A DNA stretch of 64,000 nucleotides from an uncultured Bacilli bacterium (GTDB lineage Bacteria; Bacillota_I; Bacilli_A; RF39; UBA660), in the NCBI GenBank assembly GCA_934096235.1, contig CAKOLO010000001.1:372001-436000 (forward strand), in the 5' to 3' direction. The notes beneath the pieces are model-generated. The model was not told the DNA's origin. It did not search any database and worked only from the letters and a program-made list of their open reading frames with translations. Shown here piece by piece: positions 43,101 to 53,600 of this stretch. The position numbers and the translations under genes were made by a program. Position 1 is the first letter of the stretch. Every line of letters begins with the position of its first letter.

Positions 43101-44675
43101 TTAATTATAACTCCTTACTTCTTTAAATGCTCTTATTAAACTTGTTCTTCCATCAAATACTTTAGCATTCGTAAGATTAGCTATATTAGTAAGCTCAGTT
43201 TCATCACTAGCTCCAAACATAATACTATATACTGGAATTCTATCATTTAATGTTCGGTAATAACTAGCTAACTTATCATATCTTCCAGTATTAGATAGAC
43301 CATCTGTCATAAGTATTACAGACTTAGTATATTCATCACTTAATTTATTTAATTCTTCTAAAGCAGTTATAGAACATCCATATATATTAGTTCCACCTGT
43401 AGGTCTAGCACCCCTTATTTTAGTTATTATTTCACTAGTATCATTTCCTTTAGAATACCAAGTACTTCTATTCTTAGAATCAAACGGTATAACTATAATA
43501 TTATCATTTCTTGAAAATTGAAGTCTTTCAGTACTAGCTTGTTCACTATCTAATATAAATTCCATAGCATTTTTAAGTTCATCTTCTCCATTACCAGACA
43601 TACTACCAGAATAATCTAAACAAAATGCTACAGCAGCAGGTTTTCTAAGTTCAGCTATATAAAGTCCAATAGCTTCATTCATTACTTTCTTAGATGGATA
43701 TTTAAGAGGTATTAAGTATTTATTAGTATCAATACCATAAGAAGTCTTAAATACATCTTTATCAGCACTAGAATTAGTTCCACCATACCAAGTTCTCTTA
43801 CCTAACTTTTCTAACTTCTTTTGAGTATCTAAACTTAATAAGAAAGATTGTAATTTATTAAAGTTTTCTATCTTTTCTTGACCTCTATCAACATATGCAA
43901 ATGGACTATCATTAATAGCAACTCCATCAGTAGGATACAATAAATATAATGTATCTTTTCCACTACTTTCAAGTTGTTTATTAATTCTAATCAAAGATGA
44001 TTCTGTTGCTATAACAGCTTCATAATCATTACTATTTAAAAACATATCCTCTAAAAATGAAGTACTTCCAGATACTCTTTCTACTCCACTAAATAATGAC
44101 TTTAAATTAGAAATTAATGTTTTATCTTTAATCATTTCACTAGTTAATATTTCAGGACTACCAGCAAGAGAATTTAAAAATCCTAAATATGCTGTAAGAC
44201 CAGTATTAGTTTTAGTAACAGAATTCATTACATATTTAAGTTTCTTACTTTTAACAGCATTTAATATATCAATATTTTTAATTTCATTATTAATAAAACC
44301 TAACTCTTTAGCTTTACTATTTTTAACACCCATAACAACAGGATTAATACTTATAGATTTGGAATTAGTTACTTTAACATTATTAAGCATATATAACCAT
44401 ATTGAATTACTCATCCACACAGCATCATATTTATCATTTTCTTCTTCTAAAATATCTAATGCTTCTAAGTCATCAGCATATTCAACATTAATATTTATGT
44501 TTTCATTTTTACCATAACTTACAAGTTCATTCATAAAATCTTTATTATCAGGATTAGACAAAATATAAAAACTTTTATTTCCATTAATATCAACAAATTC
44601 ATCAATTATAAATGACTTAATACATATTATCGCAAATATCACTCCAACTACAATAACAAGAATTTTTTCTTTCAT
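43101..44675 (-). CDS. Solute-binding domain fused to a VWA domain, membrane-anchored
   Basis: The 524 residues start with a signal/anchor helix (about 3-20). A periplasmic-binding-like domain (about 33-330) has FYILSNPDNKDFMNELVSYG, DAVWMSNSIWLYML, SVTKTNTGLTAYLGFLNSL and ESSLIRINKQL. A C-terminal von Willebrand A domain (about 345-520) has an intact MIDAS: DYSGSMSG (about 353-360), TGGTNIYG and LMTDGLSN. The VWA domain probably binds a partner through a metal ion, outside the cell. It is the first gene of the operon. The architecture (SBP-VWA with XpaC) is seen in several Firmicutes as far as I recall, usually with TelA, which is absent here. Confidence 0.8.
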   Translation of the reverse strand: MKEKILVIVVGVIFAIICIKSFIIDEFVDINGNKSFYILSNPDNKDFMNELVSYGKNENININVEYADDLEALDILEEENDKYDAVWMSNSIWLYMLNNVKVTNSKSISINPVVMGVKNSKAKELGFINNEIKNIDILNAVKSKKLKYVMNSVTKTNTGLTAYLGFLNSLAGSPEILTSEMIKDKTLISNLKSLFSGVERVSGSTSFLEDMFLNSNDYEAVIATESSLIRINKQLESSGKDTLYLLYPTDGVAINDSPFAYVDRGQEKIENFNKLQSFLLSLDTQKKLEKLGKRTWYGGTNSSADKDVFKTSYGIDTNKYLIPLKYPSKKVMNEAIGLYIAELRKPAAVAFCLDYSGSMSGNGEDELKNAMEFILDSEQASTERLQFSRNDNIIVIPFDSKNRSTWYSKGNDTSEIITKIRGARPTGGTNIYGCSITALEELNKLSDEYTKSVILMTDGLSNTGRYDKLASYYRTLNDRIPVYSIMFGASDETELTNIANLTNAKVFDGRTSLIRAFKEVRSYN

Positions 44676-44712
44676 AAAACCAACACCTTATCTTCATAAA
44701 TAGTATACCATA

Positions 44713-44744
44713 GAAAAAAAGATTATTGAATATCAATAATCTAA
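44713..44744 (-). terminator. Terminator after ffh
   Basis: AGATTATTGA/TCAATAATCT stem (44720-44742), followed on the minus strand by seven T. Confidence 0.85.
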
Positions 44745-46036
44745 AACTTCATATTTTTCATTTGTTTCATCATTTGTTTCATTTGATCAAATTGTTTAAG
44801 TAAACGATTTACATCTTCTACTTTTTGTCCACATCCTTTAGCAATTCTAACTTTTCTTTCAGCTTTAATTATATCAGGATTACGTCTTTCTTCAGGTGTC
44901 ATTGAAAGTACTATTGCTTCAGTTCTAGCCATTATTTTAGGATCTATATTTACTTTATTAAGTCCCATTTTAGATGCTCCTGGAAGTAACTTAAGTAAAT
45001 TTTCAAGTGGTCCTAATTTCTTAATTTGTTTAGTTGTTTTTAAGAAGTCTTCTAAATCAAATTTTCCTCTTTGCATCTTTTTAGCAGTACTCATCATTTC
45101 ATCTTGATCAAGTTCAGCTTCAGTCTTCTCTATTATTGAAAGTAAATCTCCCATACCAAGAATTCTATCAGCTATACGTTCAGGATAAAATTCACTAATA
45201 CCATCTAACTTTTCAGAGTCTCCAATTAATTTAATTGGTATATTTGTAAGATGTCTAAGTGATAAAGCAACACCACCCTTAGTATCTCCATCCATCTTAG
45301 TAAGAACACAACCAGTAAGTTTAAGTTTTTCATTAAATCCAGTAATTACATTAATAGCATCTTGTCCCATCATAGCATCTATTACAAGTAATTCTTCATT
45401 TGGTTTAACTTCACTTTCAATATTAACAAGTTCATCCATTAGAGCTTCATCTATTTGAAGACGTCCAGCCGTATCTATTAATATATAGTCATACCCTTTA
45501 CTCTTAGCATACCCTATACCACGTTTAGATATTTCAACAGGATTTCCTTTTCCTTCTTCATAAACTTCAATATTAAGTTGTTTTCCAATATCTTTAAGTT
45601 GGTCTATTGCTGCTGGTCTATATACATCACATGCTATAAACATAGGTTTCTTATGATGTTTCTTACGTACCATATTTCCTATCTTACCTATAGTAGTAGT
45701 TTTACCACCACCTTGAAGACCAACAACCATAACTATAGTTGGATTCTTATTTACCTCTAAAGGAGCACTATCTCCTCCAAGAAGATTAACAAGCTCATCT
45801 TTTAAGATTTTAACAAACATATCTCCTGGTTTAATACTCTTTCTAACTTCTTCACCAAGAGCTTTCTCTTTAACACTATCTATAAATTCACGTACTATTT
45901 TAACATTAACATCAGCTTCTAATAAACAAAGTCTAATCTCACGAGTAATATCACTAATATTATCTTCATTTATTACACCTTTAGATTTAATATTACTAAC
46001 TACTTTTTGTAATCTTTCACTTAAGTTTTCAAACAT
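44741..46036 (-). CDS. ffh: Signal recognition particle protein
   Basis: Ffh binds the SRP RNA and delivers nascent membrane proteins to FtsY. The 431 residues contain the N helical bundle, the GTPase domain with GLQGGGKTTTIGKIG (about 106-120; the usual GSGKT serine is glycine), DTAGRLQIDE, TKMDGDTKGGVAL, and the M domain with the methionine-rich LLKQFDQMKQMMKQMKNMKF tail (landmarks). The start is preceded by AGGAGG. It stands alone here without ylxM upstream. SRP RNA was not recognised in this window. Confidence 0.95.
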   Translation of the reverse strand: MFENLSERLQKVVSNIKSKGVINEDNISDITREIRLCLLEADVNVKIVREFIDSVKEKALGEEVRKSIKPGDMFVKILKDELVNLLGGDSAPLEVNKNPTIVMVVGLQGGGKTTTIGKIGNMVRKKHHKKPMFIACDVYRPAAIDQLKDIGKQLNIEVYEEGKGNPVEISKRGIGYAKSKGYDYILIDTAGRLQIDEALMDELVNIESEVKPNEELLVIDAMMGQDAINVITGFNEKLKLTGCVLTKMDGDTKGGVALSLRHLTNIPIKLIGDSEKLDGISEFYPERIADRILGMGDLLSIIEKTEAELDQDEMMSTAKKMQRGKFDLEDFLKTTKQIKKLGPLENLLKLLPGASKMGLNKVNIDPKIMARTEAIVLSMTPEERRNPDIIKAERKVRIAKGCGQKVEDVNRLLKQFDQMKQMMKQMKNMKF

Positions 46037-46196
46037 ATAAATCTATCCTCCTGTATAAATATTATAACAAACATTACAAGTATTATAAAGAAAAACTTAT
46101 TTTTTCTTAACTCTAATCATATATTCATAACAATTATAAAAACACATAATTGTATTTTTATCTTTATTAAATTATAATAAACTCAAGAGGTAACAT

Positions 46197-46763
46197 ATGA
46201 AAGCATATTTAGATATTGAAAATTCAAAAACTCAAAAAGTTATAACATTATGTGTTGACGTATTAAAATACGAATTAGACAAAGAAATAATATTTGATAT
46301 AGCACACCTAAATAATAAAGAATTAAAATTACTAGAAGATGCAATAGATGAAAAACTAACACATACAGATATAGAAATGTTCTTTATTGATAACAACAAA
46401 ACACCAATTTTTGGACCAGACTATACATATAAATTAATTGATAATAAAATGATACTAACTAAACTAAAAAAGAAAAGAACAAAATACATAGAAGAAAAGA
46501 ATGAAGACTGGACACTAAACTATGAAGAAGACTTTAATATCATCGGATCAAACTTTCTAAAAACAAACTACAATTATTTATTAATTTATAAAGATAATAA
46601 ATTTAAATCAAAATATTATAAAAACAAACCAAAAGATTCAATATTCATGAACTTATTCTTTAATAAAAATTATAAAATGATAGCCCTATTTAAAAGAAAA
46701 GAAACAAATTCTAAAACTATAAGAGATAATCTAGAATATATAAACTCTTACTTTGAAGAATAA
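46197..46763 (+). CDS. Hypothetical soluble protein
   Basis: This 188-residue protein starts behind AGAGGTAAC and is rich in Lys, Asn, Ile and Glu, with no signal and no membrane segment. Features such as KAYLDIENSKTQKVITLC and the tail NLEYINSYFEE do not bring any family to mind. It has its own downstream terminator and is divergent from ffh, which supports its being a real gene. Its lower G+C impression fits the local DNA. Function unknown. Confidence 0.6.
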   Translation: MKAYLDIENSKTQKVITLCVDVLKYELDKEIIFDIAHLNNKELKLLEDAIDEKLTHTDIEMFFIDNNKTPIFGPDYTYKLIDNKMILTKLKKKRTKYIEEKNEDWTLNYEEDFNIIGSNFLKTNYNYLLIYKDNKFKSKYYKNKPKDSIFMNLFFNKNYKMIALFKRKETNSKTIRDNLEYINSYFEE

Positions 46764-46790
46764 ATGGAATGTTAAGCATTCCATTTTTAT
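46763..46790 (+). terminator. Terminator after the 46197 gene
   Basis: AATGGAATG/CATTCCATT stem (46763-46785), followed by a T run. Confidence 0.85.
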
Positions 46791-46950
46791 TTATATTTTT
46801 CACCTAATAATGTACCATCAACTCTATCTCCCAAAGCTTTATCATTTATCAATAAAAATTTGTTTAATAAATCTTTTATATGCAAAATCTTATTATTTTT
46901 TTATGTATTTGCCAACTGTTATATCATTATAATTATTATAATTCCAGTAA
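46786..46950 (-). pseudogene. Decayed coding fragment between rpoC and the 46197 gene
   Basis: On the minus strand, one frame reads NNYNDITVGKYIKK and, one base shifted across an A-rich run, another continues NKILHIKDLLNKFLLIN and ends DRVDGTLLGEKYK at a stop near 46791. The composition looks protein-like but there is no start codon, ribosome site or family match. A single deletion in the A run would explain the break. It might be chance; confidence is low. Confidence 0.3.
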
Positions 46951-46961
46951 TTTTTTAACTC

Positions 46962-46993
46962 AAAAAAAAGAAAACGCATTAAGCATTTTCTTC
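46962..46993 (-). terminator. Terminator after rpoC
   Basis: AGAAAACGC/GCATTTTCT stem with one wobble pair (46969-46991), overlapping the rpoC stop, followed on the minus strand by eight T. Confidence 0.8.
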
Positions 46994-49900
46994 TTTATCA
47001 TTTTCTTTTTCTGGTTCAGCCATTGCATCAACAACTTCTTCAGTTTTATCATCAGTTAAGAACTTTTCTTCTAATACTTCAGCAGCATCATCATCTAAAA
47101 GTTCATTCTTTAAGATAACTTCGATATTGTTGTATTGTTTAGCACCTGTACCAGCAGGAATTAATTTACCTAAGATAACGTTTTCTTTAAGTCCATGTAA
47201 CATATCCATCTTACCACGAGTAGCAGCATCAGTTAAGATTCTTGTAGTTTCTTGGAATGATGCAGCTGATAAGAATGAATCAGTTTCTAATGAAGCCTTA
47301 GTTATACCTAACATAATTGGTTTTCCAGTAGCTGGAACTCCACCTGATAAGATAACTGGTTTATTGATTTCAGCAAATTCTCTTAGAGGAACTGTAAGTC
47401 CTTCAATTAGATTTGTATCTCCTGGATCAACAACTTTAATCTTAGTAATCATTCTTCTAACAACTGTTTCAACATGCTTATCTGAAACATCAACACCTTG
47501 ACTCTTATAAACTTTTTGAATTTCTTTTAAGATGTAACCTTGTACTGTAGTAGGGTCAGTAACAGCTAGTAATTCTTTTGGAGAAATACTTCCTTCTGTT
47601 AATGGATCTCCAGCATTTACAACGTCACCCTTTTCAACTCTAAGTTTAGCATTGTATTGTGTAACATGTTCACGAGTTTCAACATCGTTAGTAATATATA
47701 TTTTAAATCTATTGTTCTTATCATCAGTAATCTTAGTAATTTTACCATTGATTTCAGCGATAGTAGCTTTAGCTTTAGGAATACGAGCTTCGAAAAGTTC
47801 TTCAACTCTTGGAAGACCTTGAGTGATATCTGCAGCTGATGCAACACCACCTGTATGGAATGTACGCATTGTTAATTGTGTACCTGGCTCACCGATTGAT
47901 TGAGCAGCCATAATACCAGTTGCTTCACCTACTTCTACTAGGTTACCAGTAGCAAGGTTAATACCATAACATTTTTGACATACACCATTAGTACACTTAC
48001 ATGTAAGTACACTTCTGATTTCCATCTTAGTAATTCCAGCTTTTTCTATCTTATCAGCAATCTTTTCAGTAATTAACGCACCCTTATCAACTAATACTTC
48101 TTTAGTTTCAGGATTTAATACTTTTTGATTTGAGAAACGACCTGTTATTCTATCTTTAAAACTTTCAATAACAGCTCCACTCTTTTCATCAGTGAACGCT
48201 TCAACTTCAATACCTTGGATAGTTCCACAATCTTCTTCACGTACAATAATATCTTGTACTACATCAACTAAACGTCTTGTTAAGTAACCTGCATCTGCAG
48301 TCTTAAGTGCTGTATCGGCAGTTCCTTTTCTAGATCCATGTGTTGATAAGAAGAATTCTTGAACGTCTAATCCTTCACGGAATGAAGCTAAGATTGGAAT
48401 TTCTACTTGACCACCATCTGGTTTAGCCATAATACCACGCATACCAGCAAGTTGTCCTAATTGGTTTGCAGAACCTCTAGCTCCAGAGTTAATAATCATT
48501 GATAATGGATTTTCTACATCTTGTTTTAGTAATTCACCTAATTTACCTTGAACATTATTTGTAGCATCTGTCCATAATTTAATAACTTTATTATGTCTTT
48601 CTTCATCAGTTATAAGACCACGTTTAAATTGCTTATTGATTTTTTCAATAGTTGCATTTGTTTCTTCAATAATAACTTCTTTTTCATGGTTAACTGGTAT
48701 ATCAGAAAGTGAAATTGTTATACCAGATTTAGTACTATATTTAAATCCTAAATCTTTTAATTTATCTAAGAAAATTGATGTTTCTGTAGTTTTATATCTC
48801 TTAAATATTTGAGCAATTATTTTTCCTAAATCTTTTTTAATTAAAGCAGGAATTAATGGTAATTTAGCAACTTCTTCTGGAAGATTCTTACCTTTTTCAA
48901 TAAAGAACTTATCTGGAGTCATAACTTCAATATTTTCTTTACTTCCTTCATTAATATAAGGATAAGTATCTGGGAATATTTCATTGAATATTATTTTACC
49001 AGCAGTTGTTACTATATATTTATCTTTTTGCTCATCTGTCCAAACTTTATGTTTAAATTCCTTAGTAGGAATACATACTCTAGTATGAAGAGTAATATCA
49101 CGTCTTTCATAAGCCATTAATACTTCATTTGGATCTTTATAAGCTTTACCTTCATTAGGTTCACCAGCTAATTCTAATGTTAGATAATAGTTACCCAATA
49201 CCATATCTTGAGATGGTGTAACGATTGGTTTTCCATCTTTAGGATCAAGTATGTTATTAGCACCTAACATTAATAATCTAGCTTCTGCTTGAGCTTCTTC
49301 ACTAATTGGAATATGGATAGCCATTTGGTCACCATCGAAGTCAGCATTGAATCCACTACAAACTAGTGGGTGTAATCTTAATGCTTTACCACTAACTAAG
49401 ATTGGTTCGAATGCTTGAATTGAAAGTCTATGTAGTGTTGGGGCACGGTTTAATAATACTGGATGTTCACGAATAACATCTTCTACTACATCCCATACTC
49501 TTTCATCTTGTACATCTATTATCTTCTTAGCAGCTTTAATGTTATGAGCTATTCCTCTTTCAACTAATTGTTGCATAACATATGGTTTGAATAATTCAAG
49601 TGCCATATCTTTAGGTACACCACATTGATACATTTTAAGACTAGGTCCTACTACGATAACTGAACGACCACTATAGTCAACACGTTTACCTAATAGGTTT
49701 TGTCTAAATCTACCTTGTTTACCTTTTAACATTGATGATAATGATTTAAGTGGTCTATTTCCTACACCAGAAACACTTCTACCACGTCTTCCATTATCAA
49801 TTAAAGCATCTACTGCTTCTTGAAGCATACGTTTTTCATTTTGAACAATGATTGTTGGAGCTTCAAGTTCTAATAATTTTTTAAGACGATTATTTCTATT

Positions 49901-50686
49901 AATAATTCTTCTATATAAATCATTTAAATCTGAAGTAGCAAATCTTCCACCTGGAAGTTGAATCATAGGTCTTAAATCTGGTGGTATTACTGGAAGTACA
50001 TCTAGTATCATCCATTCAGGTCTTTGACCACTTTCAAGGAATGAATTTAAACAGTCAAGTCTCTTAACTAATCTAATTTTCTTTTGTCCTTGAGCTTTTT
50101 CTACTTCTTTCTTTAATTCTTCTACTTCTTTTTCAAGATCAACTTCAGTAAGTAATTGTTTAATTGCTTCAGCACCCATACCTACTTTGAACTCATCACC
50201 ATATTTTTCATAATACGCTCTGTATTCTTTATCAGATAGTGTTTGCTTTTTAGCAAGAGGTGCAATTCCTGGATCAAGTACTATATAACTAACGAAATAT
50301 AATACTTCTTCAAGTTCACGAGGACTAATATCAAGTACAAGTCCCATTTTAGGAGGTACACCTTTTGCATACCAAATGTGGCTAACAGGACTAGCAAGTT
50401 CAATATGTCCCATTCTCTCTCTACGTACTTTAGCACGTGTTACTTCTACACCACATCTATCACAAATAACATTTTTATATCTTAATCTTTTATATTTTTT
50501 ACAACTACATTCAAAGTCTTTTGTTGGACCGAATATTTTTTCACAAAAAAGTCCATCTCTTTCAGGGTTTAAAGTTCTGTAGTTAATAGTTTCTGGTTTC
50601 TTAACTTCACCATAAGACCATTCACGAATCTTTTCAGGAGAAGCTATACCAATACGAATTCCATCAAATTCGTTAACTTCCATCAT
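46979..50686 (-). CDS. rpoC: RNA polymerase beta-prime subunit
   Basis: This catalytic subunit has 1235 residues, full length for a low-GC Gram-positive. Landmarks: zinc site CSCKKYKRLRYKNVICDRCG (about 60-79), the RPEWMILDVLPVIPPDLRP segment, the metal-binding NADFDGDQMAIH (about 450-461), the trigger-loop region FFLSTHGSRKGTADTALKTA (about 780) and a second CKCTNGVCQKCYG zinc site. It ends in an acidic tail (DKTEEVVDAMAEPEKEND). The ATG overlaps the rpoB stop by one base, so translation is coupled. Confidence 0.98.
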   Translation of the reverse strand: MMEVNEFDGIRIGIASPEKIREWSYGEVKKPETINYRTLNPERDGLFCEKIFGPTKDFECSCKKYKRLRYKNVICDRCGVEVTRAKVRRERMGHIELASPVSHIWYAKGVPPKMGLVLDISPRELEEVLYFVSYIVLDPGIAPLAKKQTLSDKEYRAYYEKYGDEFKVGMGAEAIKQLLTEVDLEKEVEELKKEVEKAQGQKKIRLVKRLDCLNSFLESGQRPEWMILDVLPVIPPDLRPMIQLPGGRFATSDLNDLYRRIINRNNRLKKLLELEAPTIIVQNEKRMLQEAVDALIDNGRRGRSVSGVGNRPLKSLSSMLKGKQGRFRQNLLGKRVDYSGRSVIVVGPSLKMYQCGVPKDMALELFKPYVMQQLVERGIAHNIKAAKKIIDVQDERVWDVVEDVIREHPVLLNRAPTLHRLSIQAFEPILVSGKALRLHPLVCSGFNADFDGDQMAIHIPISEEAQAEARLLMLGANNILDPKDGKPIVTPSQDMVLGNYYLTLELAGEPNEGKAYKDPNEVLMAYERRDITLHTRVCIPTKEFKHKVWTDEQKDKYIVTTAGKIIFNEIFPDTYPYINEGSKENIEVMTPDKFFIEKGKNLPEEVAKLPLIPALIKKDLGKIIAQIFKRYKTTETSIFLDKLKDLGFKYSTKSGITISLSDIPVNHEKEVIIEETNATIEKINKQFKRGLITDEERHNKVIKLWTDATNNVQGKLGELLKQDVENPLSMIINSGARGSANQLGQLAGMRGIMAKPDGGQVEIPILASFREGLDVQEFFLSTHGSRKGTADTALKTADAGYLTRRLVDVVQDIIVREEDCGTIQGIEVEAFTDEKSGAVIESFKDRITGRFSNQKVLNPETKEVLVDKGALITEKIADKIEKAGITKMEIRSVLTCKCTNGVCQKCYGINLATGNLVEVGEATGIMAAQSIGEPGTQLTMRTFHTGGVASAADITQGLPRVEELFEARIPKAKATIAEINGKITKITDDKNNRFKIYITNDVETREHVTQYNAKLRVEKGDVVNAGDPLTEGSISPKELLAVTDPTTVQGYILKEIQKVYKSQGVDVSDKHVETVVRRMITKIKVVDPGDTNLIEGLTVPLREFAEINKPVILSGGVPATGKPIMLGITKASLETDSFLSAASFQETTRILTDAATRGKMDMLHGLKENVILGKLIPAGTGAKQYNNIEVILKNELLDDDAAEVLEEKFLTDDKTEEVVDAMAEPEKENDKEENA

Positions 50687-53600
50687 TATTCTTCACCCCT
50701 TTCATAAGCATCTTCTTGATAGTCATCAAGACCATACTCTTCTTCATATTCAAGATCTTCATCAGTTGGTTCTAAATCTTCATCCTCATCTTCATCTTGA
50801 ACATCTTCATAATCAGATTCATCTGTATTATCACTTTCAGTATCTTCTACTTTACTAATTTCTTCGATTGATACTGGAGTGTCTTCTTTATCTTCATCAT
50901 CTTCAAGTTCTTTAACATCTTTTAGTGATCCATCTTTATTAACTATTTGAATATCTAAACCTAATGCTTGGAATTCTTTAATTAATACTCTAAATGATTC
51001 TGGAACACCTGGTGTTGGGATTGGTTTACCTTTAACTAATGCTTCATATACTCTAACTCTTCCAACTACATCATCTGATTTAATTGTAAGAACTTCTTGT
51101 AAAATATGAGCAGCACCATAAGCATATAATGCCCAAACTTCCATTTCTCCAAATCTTTGACCACCAAATTGAGCTTTACCACCTAAAGGTTGTTGTGTAA
51201 CCATACTATAAGGTCCTGTAGCACGAGCATGAATCTTATCATCAACCATGTGTACAAGTCTTATCATATACATAACACCAACAGATACTCTCTTATCGAA
51301 TCTTTCACCTGTACGTCCATCATATAACCAAGTCTTATAATCAGGATCAAGTCCAGCTTCAGCTACTTCTTCTTGAATATCTTTTTCAGTAGCACTATCG
51401 AATATTGGTGTAGCATAATGAACACCTAATTTCTTACCAGCCATACCTAAGTGTAACTCTAGGATTTGTCCTAAGTTCATACGAGAAGGAACACCTAGTG
51501 GGTTTAAGATTACATCTACTGGAGTACCATCTGGTAAATATGGCATATCTTCTGAAGGAAGAATTAATGAACAAACACCCTTGTTTCCGTGACGTCCAGC
51601 CATCTTATCTCCAACTTGAATCTTTCTCTTCTTAACTATATATACACGAACTACTTTTGAAACTCCAGCAGGAAGTTCATCAGAGTTTTCTTTAGTGAAT
51701 ATTTGAACATCATGTACAATTCCTGAACATCCGTGGCTAACACGAAGTGATGTATCACGAACTTCACGAGTCTTTTCACCAAAGATTGCATGTAATAATT
51801 TTTCTTCACTTGATAATTCTTGCATTCCTTTAGGAGTAACTTTACCAACAAGAATATCATTTTCTTTTATTTCAGTACCAATTCTTACTATACCATTTTC
51901 ATCTAAATTCTTACGAGCATCTTCACTAATATTTGGAATATCTCTTGTGAATTCTTCTGGTCCAAGTTTAGTATCACGGCACTCTATTTCTTTCATTTCA
52001 ATGTGAACTGATGTAAGAACATCATCACGAACTATTCTTTCATTTAGAATAACTGCATCTTCATAGTTATAACCATTGTAAGTCATGAATGCTACAACTA
52101 AGTTTTTACCTAAACCAATTTCTCCTTTATCAGTAGAAGGTCCATCAGCAATTATTTCTCCTTTATGAACTTGTTCACCTTTCTTAACGATTGGTCTTTG
52201 ATTATAACAAGTTTCATTATTACTTCTTTGATAACTAACTAGTTCATAAGTATGTTTTTCTTCTTTGCCTTTAACTATGATCTTTTTAGCATCAACATAT
52301 TCTACTACACCATCTAAGTCACATACTACTGAGCAACCAGAATCACGAGCTATAGCAGCTTCTACACCAGTTCCTACAATAGGAGCTTCTGTAATCATTA
52401 GAGGTACAGCTTGTCTTTGCATGTTTGCACCCATTAGTGTACGGTTAGCATCATCATGTTCCATAAATGGAATCATACTTGTTGTAACAGATACAATTTG
52501 TGATGGTGAAACATCTATATAATCTACCTTCTCACGAGGAACGATCATATTATCTTTATTATATCTAACTGGAACTGTTTCAGAACTTATATAACCATTA
52601 TCATCAACATCAATTGTTGCTTGACTAATGTAATAATCTTCTTCTTCATCAGCAGTCATATATACTATTTCATCAGTTATTTTATTATCAACAACTTTTC
52701 TATATGGAGTCATTATAAATCCATATTCATTAATTCTAGCATAACTAGCAAGTGATGTAATAAGTCCAATATTTTGACCTTCTGGAGTCTCGATAGGACA
52801 AATTCTACCATAGTGAGATGGGTTAACATCACGAACTTCCATACCAGCTCTATCTCTTGATAAACCACCTGGACCTAAAGCACTAAGTCTACGTTTATCA
52901 TTTAATTCTGATAATGGGTTTATTTGATCCATGAATTTAGAAAGTTGACTGCTACCAAAGAATTCTTTTAAAGAAGCAGTAACAGGTCTAATATTAATTA
53001 ATGATTTTGGAGTAACAGCATCAATCTCTTGAGTAGACATCTTATCTCTAATTTGTCTTTCCATACGTGCAATACCAATTCTAAATTGATTTTGGATTAA
53101 TTCTCCAACTTGTCTTACACGTCTATTTCCTAAGTGATCTATTTCATCATACTTACCAACACCATATAATAAACATATATAATATGAAAGTGATGCATAA
53201 ACATCAGATATAGTTAATCTCTTAGTATCAATAGTTTGATCATTACCTATAATCTTAATAACTTTTTCATCTTCATCATTAGAATATACAAGAACTTCTT
53301 GAATCTTATTATATGTATCTAATTCTTCATTGATAGTTACTTCTTTTACTCCATATCCATTTTCAAAATATGGTTTAATAGTTTCAAGAATATCTTTAGT
53401 AATTAATGTTCCTTTTTTAACAATAACTTCTCCATCGATTTTTATATCTTGAGCTATTTTAGCATTTAGAAGTCTATCTAATACATTAAGTTTTTTATTG
53501 AATTTATATCTACCAACTTTACCTAAATCATATCTAAATTTATCAAAGAATCTAACGATTAATTGGTTTTTAGCTGAATCTAATGTAGCTGGTTCACCTG

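Noticed and set aside
41377..44675. ABC importer based on the two solute-binding-like domains
   Set aside because: No permease or ATPase is in or next to the operon, and both binding-like proteins are membrane-anchored in an unusual set.
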